DNA of 64,000 nucleotides. Origin: Agapetus fuscipes (Eukaryota; Arthropoda; Insecta; Trichoptera; Glossosomatidae). The notes beneath the pieces are model-generated. The model worked only from the letters and a program-made list of their open reading frames with translations, did not search any database and was not told the DNA's origin. This document shows positions 1 to 10,059 of this stretch, piece after piece. Every line of letters starts with the position of its first letter. Position 1 is the stretch's first letter. The position numbers were made by a program, and so were the translations under genes. The DNA lies in NCBI GenBank assembly GCA_951799405.1, contig OX637351.1:8464251-8528250 (forward strand), written 5' to 3'.

Positions 1-28
1 AAGCACATCTTGATGACATTGCACTGAG

Positions 29-379
29 TCAGTAGTGAACGAACATGTTAATCAAGAACCACTGCTGGGTCGGGTCACGACCATTAGGAAGACCTTCCGC
101 CTCAAAAAAATATAGCATCGCATGAGCGTCGAATGATGGAAGTGTATATCTTGAATTTCGTAGAGCATCAGGATAGCCATTTTGAGCATAATAGCCCTCT
201 AAGGCCAAAAAAGCATTATTGCCGGAATAAATTTGAGCTTGCAATTCCGAAAATAGGACATTCTTGTCATTTATGTGGGTACCCAAGTGTCTGAAAAACT
301 TGCACACAGAATAACGAAACATAATCAAAAAGACATAAAATAGAACATGGTCAACATCTTGAAGAGAAATATGAAGCAT
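29..379 (-). other. Unrecognised open reading frame, possible exon
   Basis: An open frame of about 116 codons runs on the minus strand from a Met codon at 379 to a TGA at 29-31. Its composition looks protein-like, with residues such as FFEAEGLPNGRDPTQQW near the end. It is preceded on its own strand by a T-rich tract and CAG, which could be a splice acceptor. I do not recognise a domain. It could be a terminal exon of a gene nested in or overlapping GABA-B-R1, a transposon remnant, or chance. No homology search was possible. Confidence 0.25.
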
Positions 380-748
380 CTGTTTCAAGTGTTTTGAAAT
401 TGTGAAAAAAAAAAAACAAAATTATGATGACGCTAAGTTTGGCTCCACCATGGGCGCGTGGGGAGGAATGAGAAGGTGCTGGTTCTCAAATATTTCGCGT
501 TTGAGTGAACTGCTCAGCAAATCTGCCAGAGCAGCTAACCAGGAGGAACAAGGGATGGGAATCACCGAATTAATTCAGGACTCACCTTGATCTCCAATGG
601 TTGTTTTCTCGGTGTGCACTTCTCGCGTTTTTTTTGTAATTCTTCGATCGCGCGCGATGAGTAGGTACTGCGATGGTGACAAGTCTGTGCACTACCGCGT
701 TCGAACATGTACTTTTTTATTTTCATTGTTTTGATGTTTCTATTCCAG

Positions 749-956
749 AAAAAGGTGGAGCCCTGGAAGCTGTACACGATGGTCTCTGGTCTGCTGGTGA
801 TTGACGCCGTGATCCTGTTGTCCTGGCAGCTGCGGGATCCGCTGCGCAGGCGCGTGGAACTCTTCCCACTGGAGGAGCCGCCCAGCGCTCTGGACGACGT
901 GAAGATCAGACCTCAGCTGGAGCATTGTGAGAGCGAGCACAACACCGTGTGGCTGG
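749..956 (+). CDS. GABA-B-R1: GABA-B receptor subunit 1, exon encoding TM4 and extracellular loop 2
   Basis: Internal exon of the metabotropic GABA-B receptor subunit 1, a class C G-protein-coupled receptor that works at the plasma membrane as a heterodimer with subunit 2 and couples to Gi/o. It begins after TTCCAG and ends at the GTGAGA donor, one base into a codon. It encodes EPWKLYTMVSGLLVIDAVIL (TM4), then an acidic loop and PQLEHCESEHNTVWLG. The Cys of that loop is the conserved loop-2 cysteine of class C receptors. The residues resemble known GABA-B-R1 proteins and match the insect form better than the vertebrate one. The Venus-flytrap ligand domain and TM1-3 lie upstream of the window. 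Confidence 0.93.
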
Positions 957-1501
957 GTGAGAAATGTTATCCAATCTATATTGTAAAGATATGTTAAGTT
1001 GGGAGGAGCGGCCCCGTCTTATATGACTGAACTGTGTGAGGTTGAGGAGATTGTTGGTAAGCGGTTCACTCTTTGCTCAGTGAGGGGTTAAAAACTTCAA
1101 ACCATTCACTATACTCACCATCAATACAAACGCATGCCATACTTTCCTCATAGTTTGCATGCACCGCATTAGGGTAACGCCGTTTAAATTTGTACCATAA
1201 CTGTCGACCGGCAAGATTCAAGAAAACGAAAACATCGTGAGTTAAATTAAGGTCTATTCAAAATGACGGACAGGTTCGAAAAATTAGGTTTTTTTACATT
1301 TCGATATCTCATTTCTTTTTTCGACGACGAATACAAGATTTTATAGCAGTTCGTAAACACTGTTCAGTAAAAAATATAAGAGCACCATTTTGAATGTCTA
1401 TAAATATGAATGTTGTTTGTCTATGAATGTTTAATAAAAATATGAATACGGACATTTAATAACTACCTAAAATCGTTCGTTTATTGTATTTCAATAAGTT
1501 T

Positions 1502-1740
1502 CCTTGACTTATAGGTTAGTATGAAGCTGACCACTCATACTGTAAAAAATGGTTCACTTTACCAATGTTACCATTGTGTCAGGTAAGGTCGGCAAGAGTT
1601 GCAGGGTTTATGTTCATTTGAGATTGGGTTTTATATTGTAGGTTCACATGCAGCATGTTAAAGTACGAACTTAAAGTCTTAAATGCAATATATTTTTGTA
1701 ACTTAGATTATAGATTATCATAGATTTAGATAGATAGGCA
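1502..1740 (+). repeat. Family C repeat, nearly full length
   Basis: It starts CTTGACTTATAGG, carries GGTTCACTTTACCAATG and GCAAGAGTTGCAGGG, and ends in AACTTAGATTATAGATTA. More than 20 copies of this unit lie in the window. No tRNA-type A or B box is evident. The simple-repeat 3' tail suggests a LINE-mobilised short element. Confidence 0.8.
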
Positions 1741-2770
1741 ATGTTTTTTTTGCGTACATTTTTCACAGTATCCAGCACCGATATAAAAATTAGGTACCTC
1801 TGTGGTCCAAATTTCATTTAATCGTTTAGCCCACAGATCACGGAATAAACCTTTTTGCTATTTTGAATAACAAACATCAAACGGTGCATTTAAAATATTA
1901 ATAGCATGTAGTAAGGTTGATTAGATAGTTTTATGTTTCAATTAGGTACGTAAATGTTATTTGTTAGTCAACCATAAATTAACGGTAAGTAGGTGTATTT
2001 TTTTAAACCTACGTGAATACACCTTAATACTGGTAACATACGGTAAAGATTGTAAATAAAAAACCACCCGACATTACCTTAAACTTGTGCCATTTGAAAA
2101 ATAATACTGTCAGCAATGATAAAAACATATAATCATTAGAAGAATTAATGGATCTAAGTAAAAAATATACAACTGACAACATATTCGAATACATACCTTA
2201 ATAATGCCAAGCTAACTTCCACTCAAAACACACACGACAAATTCCCGAGTCTGATGTAAACGTTCTCAAAAGAAAATGAAGGTATCGAATGAGTTTTTTT
2301 GGGTTGTCCACACTACATCAAAGAGTTACCATACGTGAACAAATACTTAAGATTGCAAGATTTTTGTCAGTTCCAATGGAATTGGTAACATACTAAAAGA
2401 AAAATTTCGGAGCCAAAAATGGAGACAACCCTTAGCAATCAATATTTCGTGTTTAAATAAGTAAATATTATTGTGGCTAGTACAGAAAATAAAAGATACG
2501 TTACTAAGGTATATGCAAAAATACTCAACTTTAAAAACGTTTGACTATTTTGATCGTATCATGCCATCAAAGGGTCAAAAACGGGTTGCGGACATGTAAA
2601 ATTTGTATGGGAATGGAAAAAAGGCGTTTTTGTTTTATTTTTTAATTACATCGCCACTTAATGCTTTTTGCAGTTTTTTTTTGTATTTCGATACGCTTTT
2701 TATTTACTTTACTCTGATAATTTTAGAGTTCAGTAGAGATCACCAGTTTTTATGAAAAAGCTGAAAATCA

Positions 2771-3079
2771 TTAGGGGACACACGCACAAGACAAAAGGTA
2801 CAAATTTCGACGGCGATACCCATTAAGGAGAGCCCCATTCATTCTGTACGCTTTCAAAATATCCCACAACATACCTCTATCTACTGAGTCAAAAGATTTC
2901 TCCAGATCTACAAAGGCCGTGAACAGTTTACCCCTCGTCTCACTTGCATTCAATTTCAACTTGTTTTCTTTCAAAGCATCGTTCAATCTAGAGAGCATCG
3001 TTTGTAGTTCCACTGCTGAATCAGATACAAAGACTGCATCGTCCGCATACAGTAGTACACTCACTTTGCTCTCTCCCAA
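2771..3079 (-). mobile_element. Rearranged LINE reverse-transcriptase fragment
   Basis: The minus strand encodes VSVLLYADDAVFVSDSAVEL (the YADD catalytic motif) followed, in the same frame, by AFVDLEKSFDSVDRGMLWDI (palm motif A). In an intact reverse transcriptase motif A precedes YADD by roughly 80-120 residues, so the order here is inverted. The fragment ends 76 bases before the GABA-B-R1 acceptor at 3155. It is a dead insertion and not part of the host gene. Confidence 0.85.
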
Positions 3080-3155
3080 TCTTGCTTCTTCTCATTTGAG
3101 TTTTGTCAATAGATCAGTGCTACTTCAAAATATGAAACACACTTCTCTGTTACAG

Positions 3156-3412
3156 GTGTGATGTACGGCTACAAAGGTCTAGTCCTGGTGTTTGGGCTGT
3201 TCCTGGCGTACGAGACCCGCTCGGTGAAGCTGCGCCAGATCAACGACAGCCGCTACGTGGGCATGTCCATCTACAATGTGGTGGTGCTCTGCCTCATCAC
3301 GGCGCCAGTCAGCATGGTGGTGGCGTCACAGCAAGACGCCAGCTTTGCGTTTGTGTCGCTCGCTGTTGTCTTCTGCTGCTTCCTCAGTATGGCACTAATT
3401 TTTGTACCCAAG
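3156..3412 (+). CDS. GABA-B-R1: GABA-B receptor subunit 1, exon encoding TM5-TM7
   Basis: The exon follows TTACAG and ends CCCAAG before GTGAGT. Its first two bases complete the Gly codon begun in the previous exon, and it ends on a codon boundary. It encodes TM5 ([20 protein letters not shown]), TM6 ([20 protein letters not shown]) and TM7 ([20 protein letters not shown]) ending in FVPK. The strong identity to insect GABA-B-R1 in this region fixes the gene identity. The exon is GC-richer than its flanks. Confidence 0.96.
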
Positions 3413-3450
3413 GTGAGTAATAATATTAATAATATAAGGATCGATCGACC

Positions 3451-3541
3451 AGTCGATTGCTCAGTTGGTAGAGTGCTTGCATTCAATGCCGTGAGCTCGA
3501 GTTCGAATCCCACCGAGGGTGTCAGAAATGATTTCCTGTGT
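3451..3541 (+). mobile_element. SINE-A head (5' part only)
   Basis: A tRNA-derived head with A-box-like TTGCTCAGTTGG and B box GTTCGAATCCC, then GTGTCAGAAATGATTTCC. It breaks off into a family E repeat and lies 38 bases after the exon donor. Confidence 0.8.
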
Positions 3542-3893
3542 TCCTTATTTTTTTACATTTCAATACGAAACAAAAACAGGTTTAAAAAAATGTGGCGGCT
3601 TTTTAAAAAATACTTTTTTCAGAAATTATAATTACTTCTACTAAAAACTACTGTTTTACGAAAAAAAAAAATTTTTTTGTAAATATTGAAAGAAGTTATA
3701 GTGTATTGGAGTGTGTTTCTCAAACACATACATGAATGGTCCTGTTTTGCAGCATATATACAAAATTTTCTTTTCTATGATTGCAAATGCATTTCATCTG
3801 CTGTGATGGCATTAACTTTGAAAATAGAAACTTAAAGTCAATGATGACGGAAGACGACGATGAAGGGTAATATAATAAAGGATATGTTCTTTT
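3541..3893 (+). repeat. Family E repeat, inverted copy at 63345-63698
   Basis: About 350 bases, with landmarks AATGTGGCGGCTTTTTAAAA, CATGAATGGTCCTGTTTTGC and GACGACGATGAAGGGTAATA. They recur in reverse complement near the right end of the window. No coding capacity or superfamily signature was recognised. Confidence 0.8.
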
Positions 3894-4262
3894 ACATGAT
3901 AACAATGTATGTTTTTTTAAATGAAAAAAAAATGGATGTTACTAACCGTGGAAAGAGAAGAACGATTTTCTTTACGTTTACGTTACGAGGCGTGTGTCTT
4001 CTACAAGGAAGAAACACGAACTGTTGAATTATTGTCGTTTGCTCGAGGTCGAAGGTTGTAGGTACATTTATTGACCTTTGGTGATGCATCCATAAATGTC
4101 GCGATAGCTTCACTTGTACAGAAGGACGATACTATGTCTTCCTGTGAAACCGTCCAATTAATGAAAGGGATTAAAAATGTTTCTCTTTTCATTCCAAAAA
4201 ATGTCTAACGACCGTAATCATAATTTAAAATCTTTAACAATGTATGTATTTTGGCTTTGCAG

Positions 4263-4400
4263 GTTATTGAAGTCATCAGACATCCACGGGACAGAGCTGA
4301 GTCCAAGTACAATCCAGATGCCGGCATGTCCAAGGAGGATGAAGAGAGATACAACAAACTGCTGGCCGAGAATGAGCAGCTGCAGCAGTTAATAGCAGCG
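4263..4400 (+). CDS. GABA-B-R1: GABA-B receptor subunit 1, exon encoding the start of the C-terminal coiled coil
   Basis: This 46-codon exon follows TTGCAG and encodes VIEVIRHPRDRAESKYNPD and then the heptad-rich ERYNKLLAENEQLQQLIAA. It is the first part of the cytoplasmic coiled coil that pairs with subunit 2. The donor GTCAGT has C at +3 and is weaker than the other donors of the gene. The frame is phase 0 at both ends and agrees with the next exon, which continues the coil. Confidence 0.92.
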
Positions 4401-5258
4401 GTCAGTATGGGGACTTGTACTGTGTCAAGTACCCCAAGGGTCACACCTTGGTCCTATATTACTTATATTTTTCATAAATGTACAAATTTTGATTATAATT
4501 TCTTAAATGAAAAGAGAAGAATTTCCTAGCTCAACAACAATTCATAGCAGTGGTTAGTCTGGAAAGTAACTATAAAGTTTTAATTTTTGTATGGAGTGCC
4601 TCAAGGATCACACTTTGGTCTCATGTGATTTATTAAGTTGATTTTGATTACACATCAATGTTTATTAGTCACACTGGTCATTTTGAGGTATTTTATAAAA
4701 TCTTTCATTTGGTTAACATATTATATAATTTTGTCTAGTTGTTTTTTCTTAGTGAACCATCATTTCGTGCACTGCCCTGCTTTTATAGCTCCTGTAACAG
4801 AAAATCTAGTACTGTTTCACTCATTGAGTAATAACATAGAAGAGCAGAAACTAACTTACTGCATTGATACATAGTATCAACCACTTTTGTCTCAGTCCTA
4901 TCAAACGTTGCAGTTGTGTAGTCAGTCATACAAAACATGTTTTTACATGTCAAATTGGAAGTTTTCTTGCTTTCTACATTTTGTGTTTTTACACGCAATT
5001 ACAACACATGCCATAATGTCTTACAATAATGCCTTTTACCTTTAAATTCGTCAATTTTATCTATCACAAGATTTATAACTTATGCGTCTATGTTCGGACT
5101 GCTCTGGGCATAGTATGCACTCAGCAATGCTGCCACCTTTACGGAAACATTTTTACACTCACCCGAGTTTTTTTGTACACATGGAAATTCAACTGTGAAA
5201 TTCTTTGTTCACTTTCTTACTAATGAGCATTTTGGTAAGTAGGCTGAAACTGATATAT

Positions 5259-5393
5259 ATTTTATTTATTTATTTATTTTAGAAACAAAATTCTATTTAA
5301 ACACTGTTTCTTTTCACATATATTGATTTATTTTTATTATAAGTTACAAACGCTTTCGACCTTATAGGTCATCATCAGGTAGGAATACAACAG
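5259..5393 (-). mobile_element. Penelope-like hairpin insertion
   Basis: A segment present here but absent from the paralogous repeat at 54165-54410, with GATATATA bordering both ends. It carries the hammerhead-like core at 5354-5378. Confidence 0.6.
5354..5378 (-). ncRNA. Hammerhead-ribozyme-like core
   Basis: The minus strand reads CTGATGA, T, then the paired stem GACC/GGTC, then GAAA. This is the CUGANGA-stem II-GAAA layout of hammerhead ribozymes with one extra base before stem II. Cleavage activity is not shown. Confidence 0.5.
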
Positions 5394-5537
5394 ATATATA
5401 ATGTATATTTTTGTTAAAATAATTTCTAGTCTACAGATAGCATAAGTCAATGGACGATACCAATCATTGTTTCTCAAGATTACCCTCCTATTAACTCACG
5501 ATTCTATAAAAAACCAAATGAACTTATAAAATTCCAG

Positions 5538-5852
5538 AAGGAAGAAAAGATTCGCACTCTGAAGCAGCGCATCGCAGAACGTGACGCCCAGCGAGGGGTT
5601 GGACAGACCGCTCTGGGTGCAGCCGGTGTCACTCCAGTGTCATCCGGTGCCACTCCTGCCCTGGCCCAAGGTAACGTTCCTCGCCACGCGCCCCACATTA
5701 CGGCAGATCACGCAACGCTGACAAGCGATTATGCAACACTGACGAGCGATTATGCCACCATGACCAGCGAACTGGAATCTGTGGCGCAGCTTCATAACAG
5801 ATCGAGCAGGGCGAGCCAGTCTGATCTGGAACTGTCTGAGAGCTATTTGTGA
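5538..5852 (+). CDS. GABA-B-R1: GABA-B receptor subunit 1, last coding exon
   Basis: The exon follows ATTCCAG, continues the coil with KEEKIRTLKQRIAERDAQRG, passes through an Ala/Thr/Pro-rich tail and stops at TGA after SDLELSESYL. Codons at 5706-5768 form three tandem 21-base units encoding D-[HY]-A-T-[LM]-T-S. The end of the gene has no close AATAAA, and a hAT element begins 176 bases after the stop, so the poly(A) site is not assigned. The four exons here give about 305 residues of the receptor C-terminus. Confidence 0.93.
   Translation, partial: KEEKIRTLKQRIAERDAQRGVGQTALGAAGVTPVSSGATPALAQGNVPRHAPHITADHATLTSDYATLTSDYATMTSELESVAQLHNRSSRASQSDLELSESYL
5706..5768 (+). repeat. 21-base coding minisatellite (3 units) in GABA-B-R1
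   Basis: Three contiguous 21-base units each encode seven residues of the receptor tail. The units differ mostly at third positions, so the repeat is diverged but in frame. Confidence 0.85.
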
Positions 5853-6027
5853 AGAGTTTAACCTAACGAGTTACGACCTAACATTTTATTCTTATTATTC
5901 CATTATGCCGATCCGCTCTGCTGGGTGGTTTGTGCCATTATTACATTCAGAAATGTATTCATAAGTTTATTTTTGTTTTTCAATTCTACAGAGAGCATCA
6001 TCGGCTTACAAACATGATTCTTTAAAG

Positions 6028-6502
6028 CAGGCATGTCAAACTCGCCAAAACTCAATATCAATTGAGAGAAACTTTGGTTTTAATAATTATAATAATAATT
6101 TATTTTTAAATATTTTTAGTGCCGTTTTGTGAGTTCACCGCAAGGGCACTGCAGAGCCATAGCCCGTCCTGAACAGACATGTCTTCAATCCTGATTTAAA
6201 AGCATTTGCACTCTCCAGAGCTTTCAGTTCATGTGGTAAGGCATTCCACAGCGGAGGGCCGGCAATGCAAAAGGCGCGATCTAAATAATTGGCCACGTTG
6301 CTTCTGCGGGGAGCCTTGAGTCTATTCACAGCAGTGCTGCATGCAGATCTCAAAGTTCCCCGCCTACCCTCTACTGTGTCCCCCACGCATTGCTCTGAGA
6401 CATGCAGTGGCGCAATGTATTGCGAGGACTTAAATACAGGCTTCCAACTTAGCGTAAAATGGATCATTTGGCACCCCATTTCATCTGAGTTTGACATTTC
6501 TA
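6028..6502. mobile_element. hAT-type element with 8 bp TSD, carrying a LINE fragment
   Basis: CTTTAAAG flanks both ends (6020-6027 and 6503-6510). The terminal inverted repeats are CAGGCATGTCAAACTC and TAGAAATGTCAAACTC. The 8-base duplication and the CAG-type terminus are the hAT signature. The interior is almost entirely a minus-strand LINE 3' fragment, so it is non-autonomous. Confidence 0.8.
6068..6486 (-). mobile_element. LINE ORF2 C-terminal fragment (CR1/L2/jockey-like)
   Basis: The minus strand encodes YLDRAFCIAGPPLWNALPHE, the typical C-terminal tail of CR1/L2/jockey-type LINE ORF2. It ends ACGGCACTAAAAATATT plus an (ATT)-rich tail. A second copy of the same family is at 37205-37345. 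Confidence 0.8.
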
Positions 6503-7119
6503 CTTTAAAGCCGTTAGGTTTTTGTTAACTAATATAACTAGATAATAATTAACAATCATTTACAAAAAAACACATTCACATACTCTAACAAAACACACAT
6601 TCTGTAAATAATAAAAATTAATTGTATTTGTTTGTTCTTCATTCTGATCGTTACACGTCGTTACTTAGAAAATCATTACATTAATAAGGAATAGGCTCTA
6701 CATGAAGCAGGCCTACTCATAAAATTATTTAGGTATCCGTATTTTGAATTAAGAATCTATTTTTTAGTCGTAGACAAAAGTCAATTTCAAATTCCTAAAG
6801 CGCACTAAAATACCTACCTATTCTAGAATAAAATTCAACCTTAAATTATATGTTAAGATAATGATATTAATAACTAATCTAAAACATATTTTAAAATTAT
6901 TTTTTGTTCTTAACGCTGATAATATAAAGGTTTCAGTTGTATTCTTTCAAAATTGCTTAAAATCCCTCCTCTTCTTCATCTTTTTCTTGATCTTATAAAC
7001 TTTCATAACACCGGCTCTTGGATCCCGAGATGAGGACATCCAGCTATCTTTCCACCTTTCAGGAGGTCTTCCAGCTGGGTATTAACCTATTGGTATCTCA
7101 TCAGCTACAATGTGTGCGA

Positions 7120-7418
7120 GTCTTTAATAATCATAATAATAATTAACTAGATTTATATGCGCCTTTTTGTGATTTACATCACTACAAAGGCGCATGTGGG
7201 CTCTAGCGGGAAAACAAGAATGCTTTGAGCATCTTCCTGAAGGCTGTCTCATCTTCCTGGACTCTCAGCCTCTCTGGGAGAGCATTCCATGCCGCTGGCC
7301 CGGCAACACAGAAAGAGCGGTTTCCAAAGACTGTGCATGACTGTCTTTTCGGCAGCTCCAACAGACTGGCACATGACCCAGCTGACCTCAGTGTAACTCC
7401 CCTTTCTTTTAAGTTCAA
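7120..7418 (-). mobile_element. LINE ORF2 C-terminal fragment
   Basis: It encodes FGNRSFCVAGPAAWNALPER and a stop, then a 3' end with AAAAAGGCGCATATAAATC and an ATTATT tail. Confidence 0.8.
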
Positions 7419-7419
7419 A

Positions 7420-8540
7420 ATTAACTTTACATTAAAATAAATTAAATTAGCTACACATAGTACCTACCTTTTAGAATTGGGATTGTTTTTTTGGGTTTCA
7501 TTAACATTTTATTTTAATTATATAGCTCTTAAAAATTACTATATTTAAAATATGAATAACAATATTAGTTATATTTTTAAAATATATCTATATTTTTGAA
7601 AGCTCCACAAACTGCCAAAAATAAAATGACAAATATTTAATTCAACTTTTGCGAAAATTGTAAAACCTAAATAGATAAACGTTTTTTTTTTTTTCATAAC
7701 AGTGTTATTTTTGAAGGCAGGGATAACGGACTTAAAAAAATTCTTGGCGTTCCCCTTAGCAACCAATAACAAAATAAAAGTATGCCTTTTCCCCATCAAA
7801 CAGATCGTGCATAGTATCCAACTTTTTTTGTGAAAGGAATTTGTACGGGGTTCACTCTTTAAAAGAAATGAAAATAAAATTTTCAATCGGTTTTTGATCC
7901 TTACCAAAATCATGGCACCTTCTCAAGCGTTATAGACCCTCAAGTTTTCCCATTTTAATGTGTCTACAAAAGACATAAATTAAATTAAATAATTTAAAAA
8001 AAACACTATTTTAAAAATATTAAATATAGTTGGTTAGAAATCTCAAAATAATTAAGTATATTTAAAATTTGTGATTAAATACTACAAAAAATGTTAAATA
8101 ATTAGGGATGTTGATATTTTTAATTAAATTTGGTTGTTTAAATAAATGTAATTAATTACTACACATAATAATGTCTCTTTAATAAATAAAAAAATATCAT
8201 TAAAGATGCAAGGTTTGTTTTTAAAAAACGGTGACATAAAACTTTGATTCTTTTTATTGTATCGAAGGTTGAACAGTCAATAAGGAATATATTACCTTCG
8301 AGTTACCCGGTATTTATCTAAAGCAATTAAAAAATATCTCAGAATTTTTTTCTAAACCAGTTACACTATGATAATGCGCCAGCGCACACGTCATTTCTTG
8401 TTTGTGATTTTTTAAATAAAAACAACACCATAAAAATGCCTTAGCCTCAGTTTTTACCGTACTTACTTGGTCCTTTACGACTATTTCATGTCCACAGAAA
8501 TGAAAAAAAATATGAAAGTTTGACATTTTGGCATGATTTA
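7420..8540. other. AT-rich stretch, nothing recognised
   Basis: No coding signal, tRNA-like head or terminal repeat is visible apart from long A/T runs. Confidence 0.5.
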
Positions 8541-8838
8541 TACCAGTCCGTAGTCTAGTTGTTATCACTTCTGACTCGTAAATGGAAGGTTGTGGGTTCG
8601 AATCCCGGCGGAGCACAAAAAAATACCATTTATACTTTCAAATATGCTCTTCGCTGGTTAAAAAATTTATAAACCTTTACCAAAGACCGGTCACTAAAAG
8701 TCCATTCAGCCTTACAGCAACTGGGTCTTGCTTGAGAATTGGCATTTCAACAGCGACGACCAAGCTCGCAGAGGGCTCTTGAGGTGTGCTACACACTAAA
8801 AATGCGCTCACCAAATAAATCATACTAATATTATTATT
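8541..8838 (+). mobile_element. SINE-B, full length
   Basis: tRNA-like head with A box TAGTCTAGTTG and B box GGTTCGAATCC, then the conserved body (CAGCCTTACAGCAACTGGG, CTTGAGAATTGGC). It ends ATGCGCTCACCAAATAAATC and (ATT)n. Confidence 0.85.
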
Positions 8839-9269
8839 GTTATTAAGTGTATTACATTTGAGGAGGATTGCTGTGAAGGGGAGGAAATAGACTTTGAAGA
8901 ATAAATTAATACGAGTACTTTTCTAGAAAAATAAAATGTCACTGTATTTTTTGAACAAACCTAGTACACTTTATTTTTCACAATATATTTTGAATATAAT
9001 TGCACAAGGAATTAAGATTTAAAATGGTGTCTATTTATAAAAATAAAAATGTAGGAATAAAAAAATCTCTTAACTTTCTCACTCTAAAGAAATGATTTTG
9101 TTGTTCGGGTTTGCTTGAAAGAATGGAAAAATGACAATTGAGAAAAGCGATGATAAAATATTCAAATAAAACATTTTAATGGCAAAGAAACATTGTGCGA
9201 CTCACAACTGTCCGCCAGACCTGTCAAACACCGCAGTTATGTAGTTGAGTAAATAAGGGGCTGCTTACT

Positions 9270-9532
9270 TAGTAATCTAATCTAATCTAATCTAAGTTGC
9301 AAAGATATGTAACATTGGGGATTCACATTATATGCATTTTCACAAGCAGACACGTATAAGTTTGCATTTGTACATGCCGCATGTGAACCTAAAACATTAA
9401 ATCCCAAATCTCAAATGAACATACAACCTGCAACTCTTACGGACCTTCCCTGAAAGAGGGGTGACATTGGCAAAGTGAACCATTTTCCACAGCATGGGTG
9501 GTGAGCCACATGCCAACCTATAAGTCAAGGAA
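9270..9532 (-). repeat. Family C repeat, full length
   Basis: It reads from a (TAATC)n start to AACCTATAAGTCAAGG on the plus strand, the reverse complement of the family unit. Confidence 0.8.
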
Positions 9533-9577
9533 CATACACAAGTTACATGCAGTAAAATTCTTGATAACACGTGCAAA

Positions 9578-9705
9578 ATTTACTCAGCCTCCACAAGAAA
9601 TGAGAACCTGCTCACTTGAGGACAGGGAAACATTCATTTCAATTATGTTGGTTGGCGTGCCGCTGCCCTACTTACCTGTGAAAATAAATACATTTCCTTA
9701 GTCGC
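9578..9705 (+). mobile_element. SINE-A, 3' part
   Basis: Matches the SINE-A body from TTTACTCAGCC through ACTTACCTGTGAAAATAAAT. The head is missing. Confidence 0.65.
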
Positions 9706-9799
9706 ACGCACACCCTTTAAAATCGCACTAATGTCCAGCTTGTTTGTGTTGCATTGAGTCGACTATAAAAAAAATGGATTCCATAAAACGAGGTTTTTT

Positions 9800-10010
9800 T
9801 TATATTTCAGAGCAAAGTATGGAGTGATCAGATTGAGGAGATTGTGAAAGAATGGGACATACAAAGCGAGCGTAAAAGAAGAAAATGCATGACAAAGGTG
9901 ACGGGTATGAATGGATTGAAAGAGGTATGTAAGGATAGGAAGAAATGGAGGCAGCTCTGCAGAGGCTCTGGCCACCCCTAGAGGAATGGCGACAGAGTTA
10001 CGTTTACAGT
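9800..10010 (+). mobile_element. RTE-like LINE C-terminal fragment
   Basis: The plus strand encodes WSDQIEEIVKEW and LKEVCKDRKKWRQLCRG, a common end of RTE-like LINE ORF2 (KEV-x-DR-x-W). Related copies are at 23460, 33893, 51735 and 63270. Confidence 0.7.
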
Positions 10011-10059
10011 TATAGTGAAATATTTGGGCGTTGACATTCAATGATGGGTACCTATATAA

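Larger units (their letters stand above)
957..3155 (+). other. GABA-B-R1 intron (2.2 kb)
   Basis: The intron has consensus ends, GTGAGA at the donor and TTACAG at the acceptor. About 960-1500 and 1740-2770 are AT-rich with nothing recognisable. The intron also holds a family C repeat and, next to the acceptor, a rearranged LINE reverse-transcriptase fragment. Confidence 0.8.
4795..5455 (+). repeat. Family F/G repeat, interrupted by a Penelope-like hairpin
   Basis: The left part (GAGTAATAACATAGAAGAGC, CTAACTTACTGCATTGATAC) recurs at 36290 and 33600. The right part (GGCATAGTATGCACTC, CAATGCTGCCACCTTT, AATAATTTCTAGTC) recurs uninterrupted at 54165-54410. Here 5259-5393 is an extra segment flanked by GATATATA on both sides. 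Confidence 0.75.

Noticed and set aside
402..590. 62-codon plus-strand frame
   Set aside because: It starts in a poly-A run, has no protein-like pattern and overlaps no splice signals.
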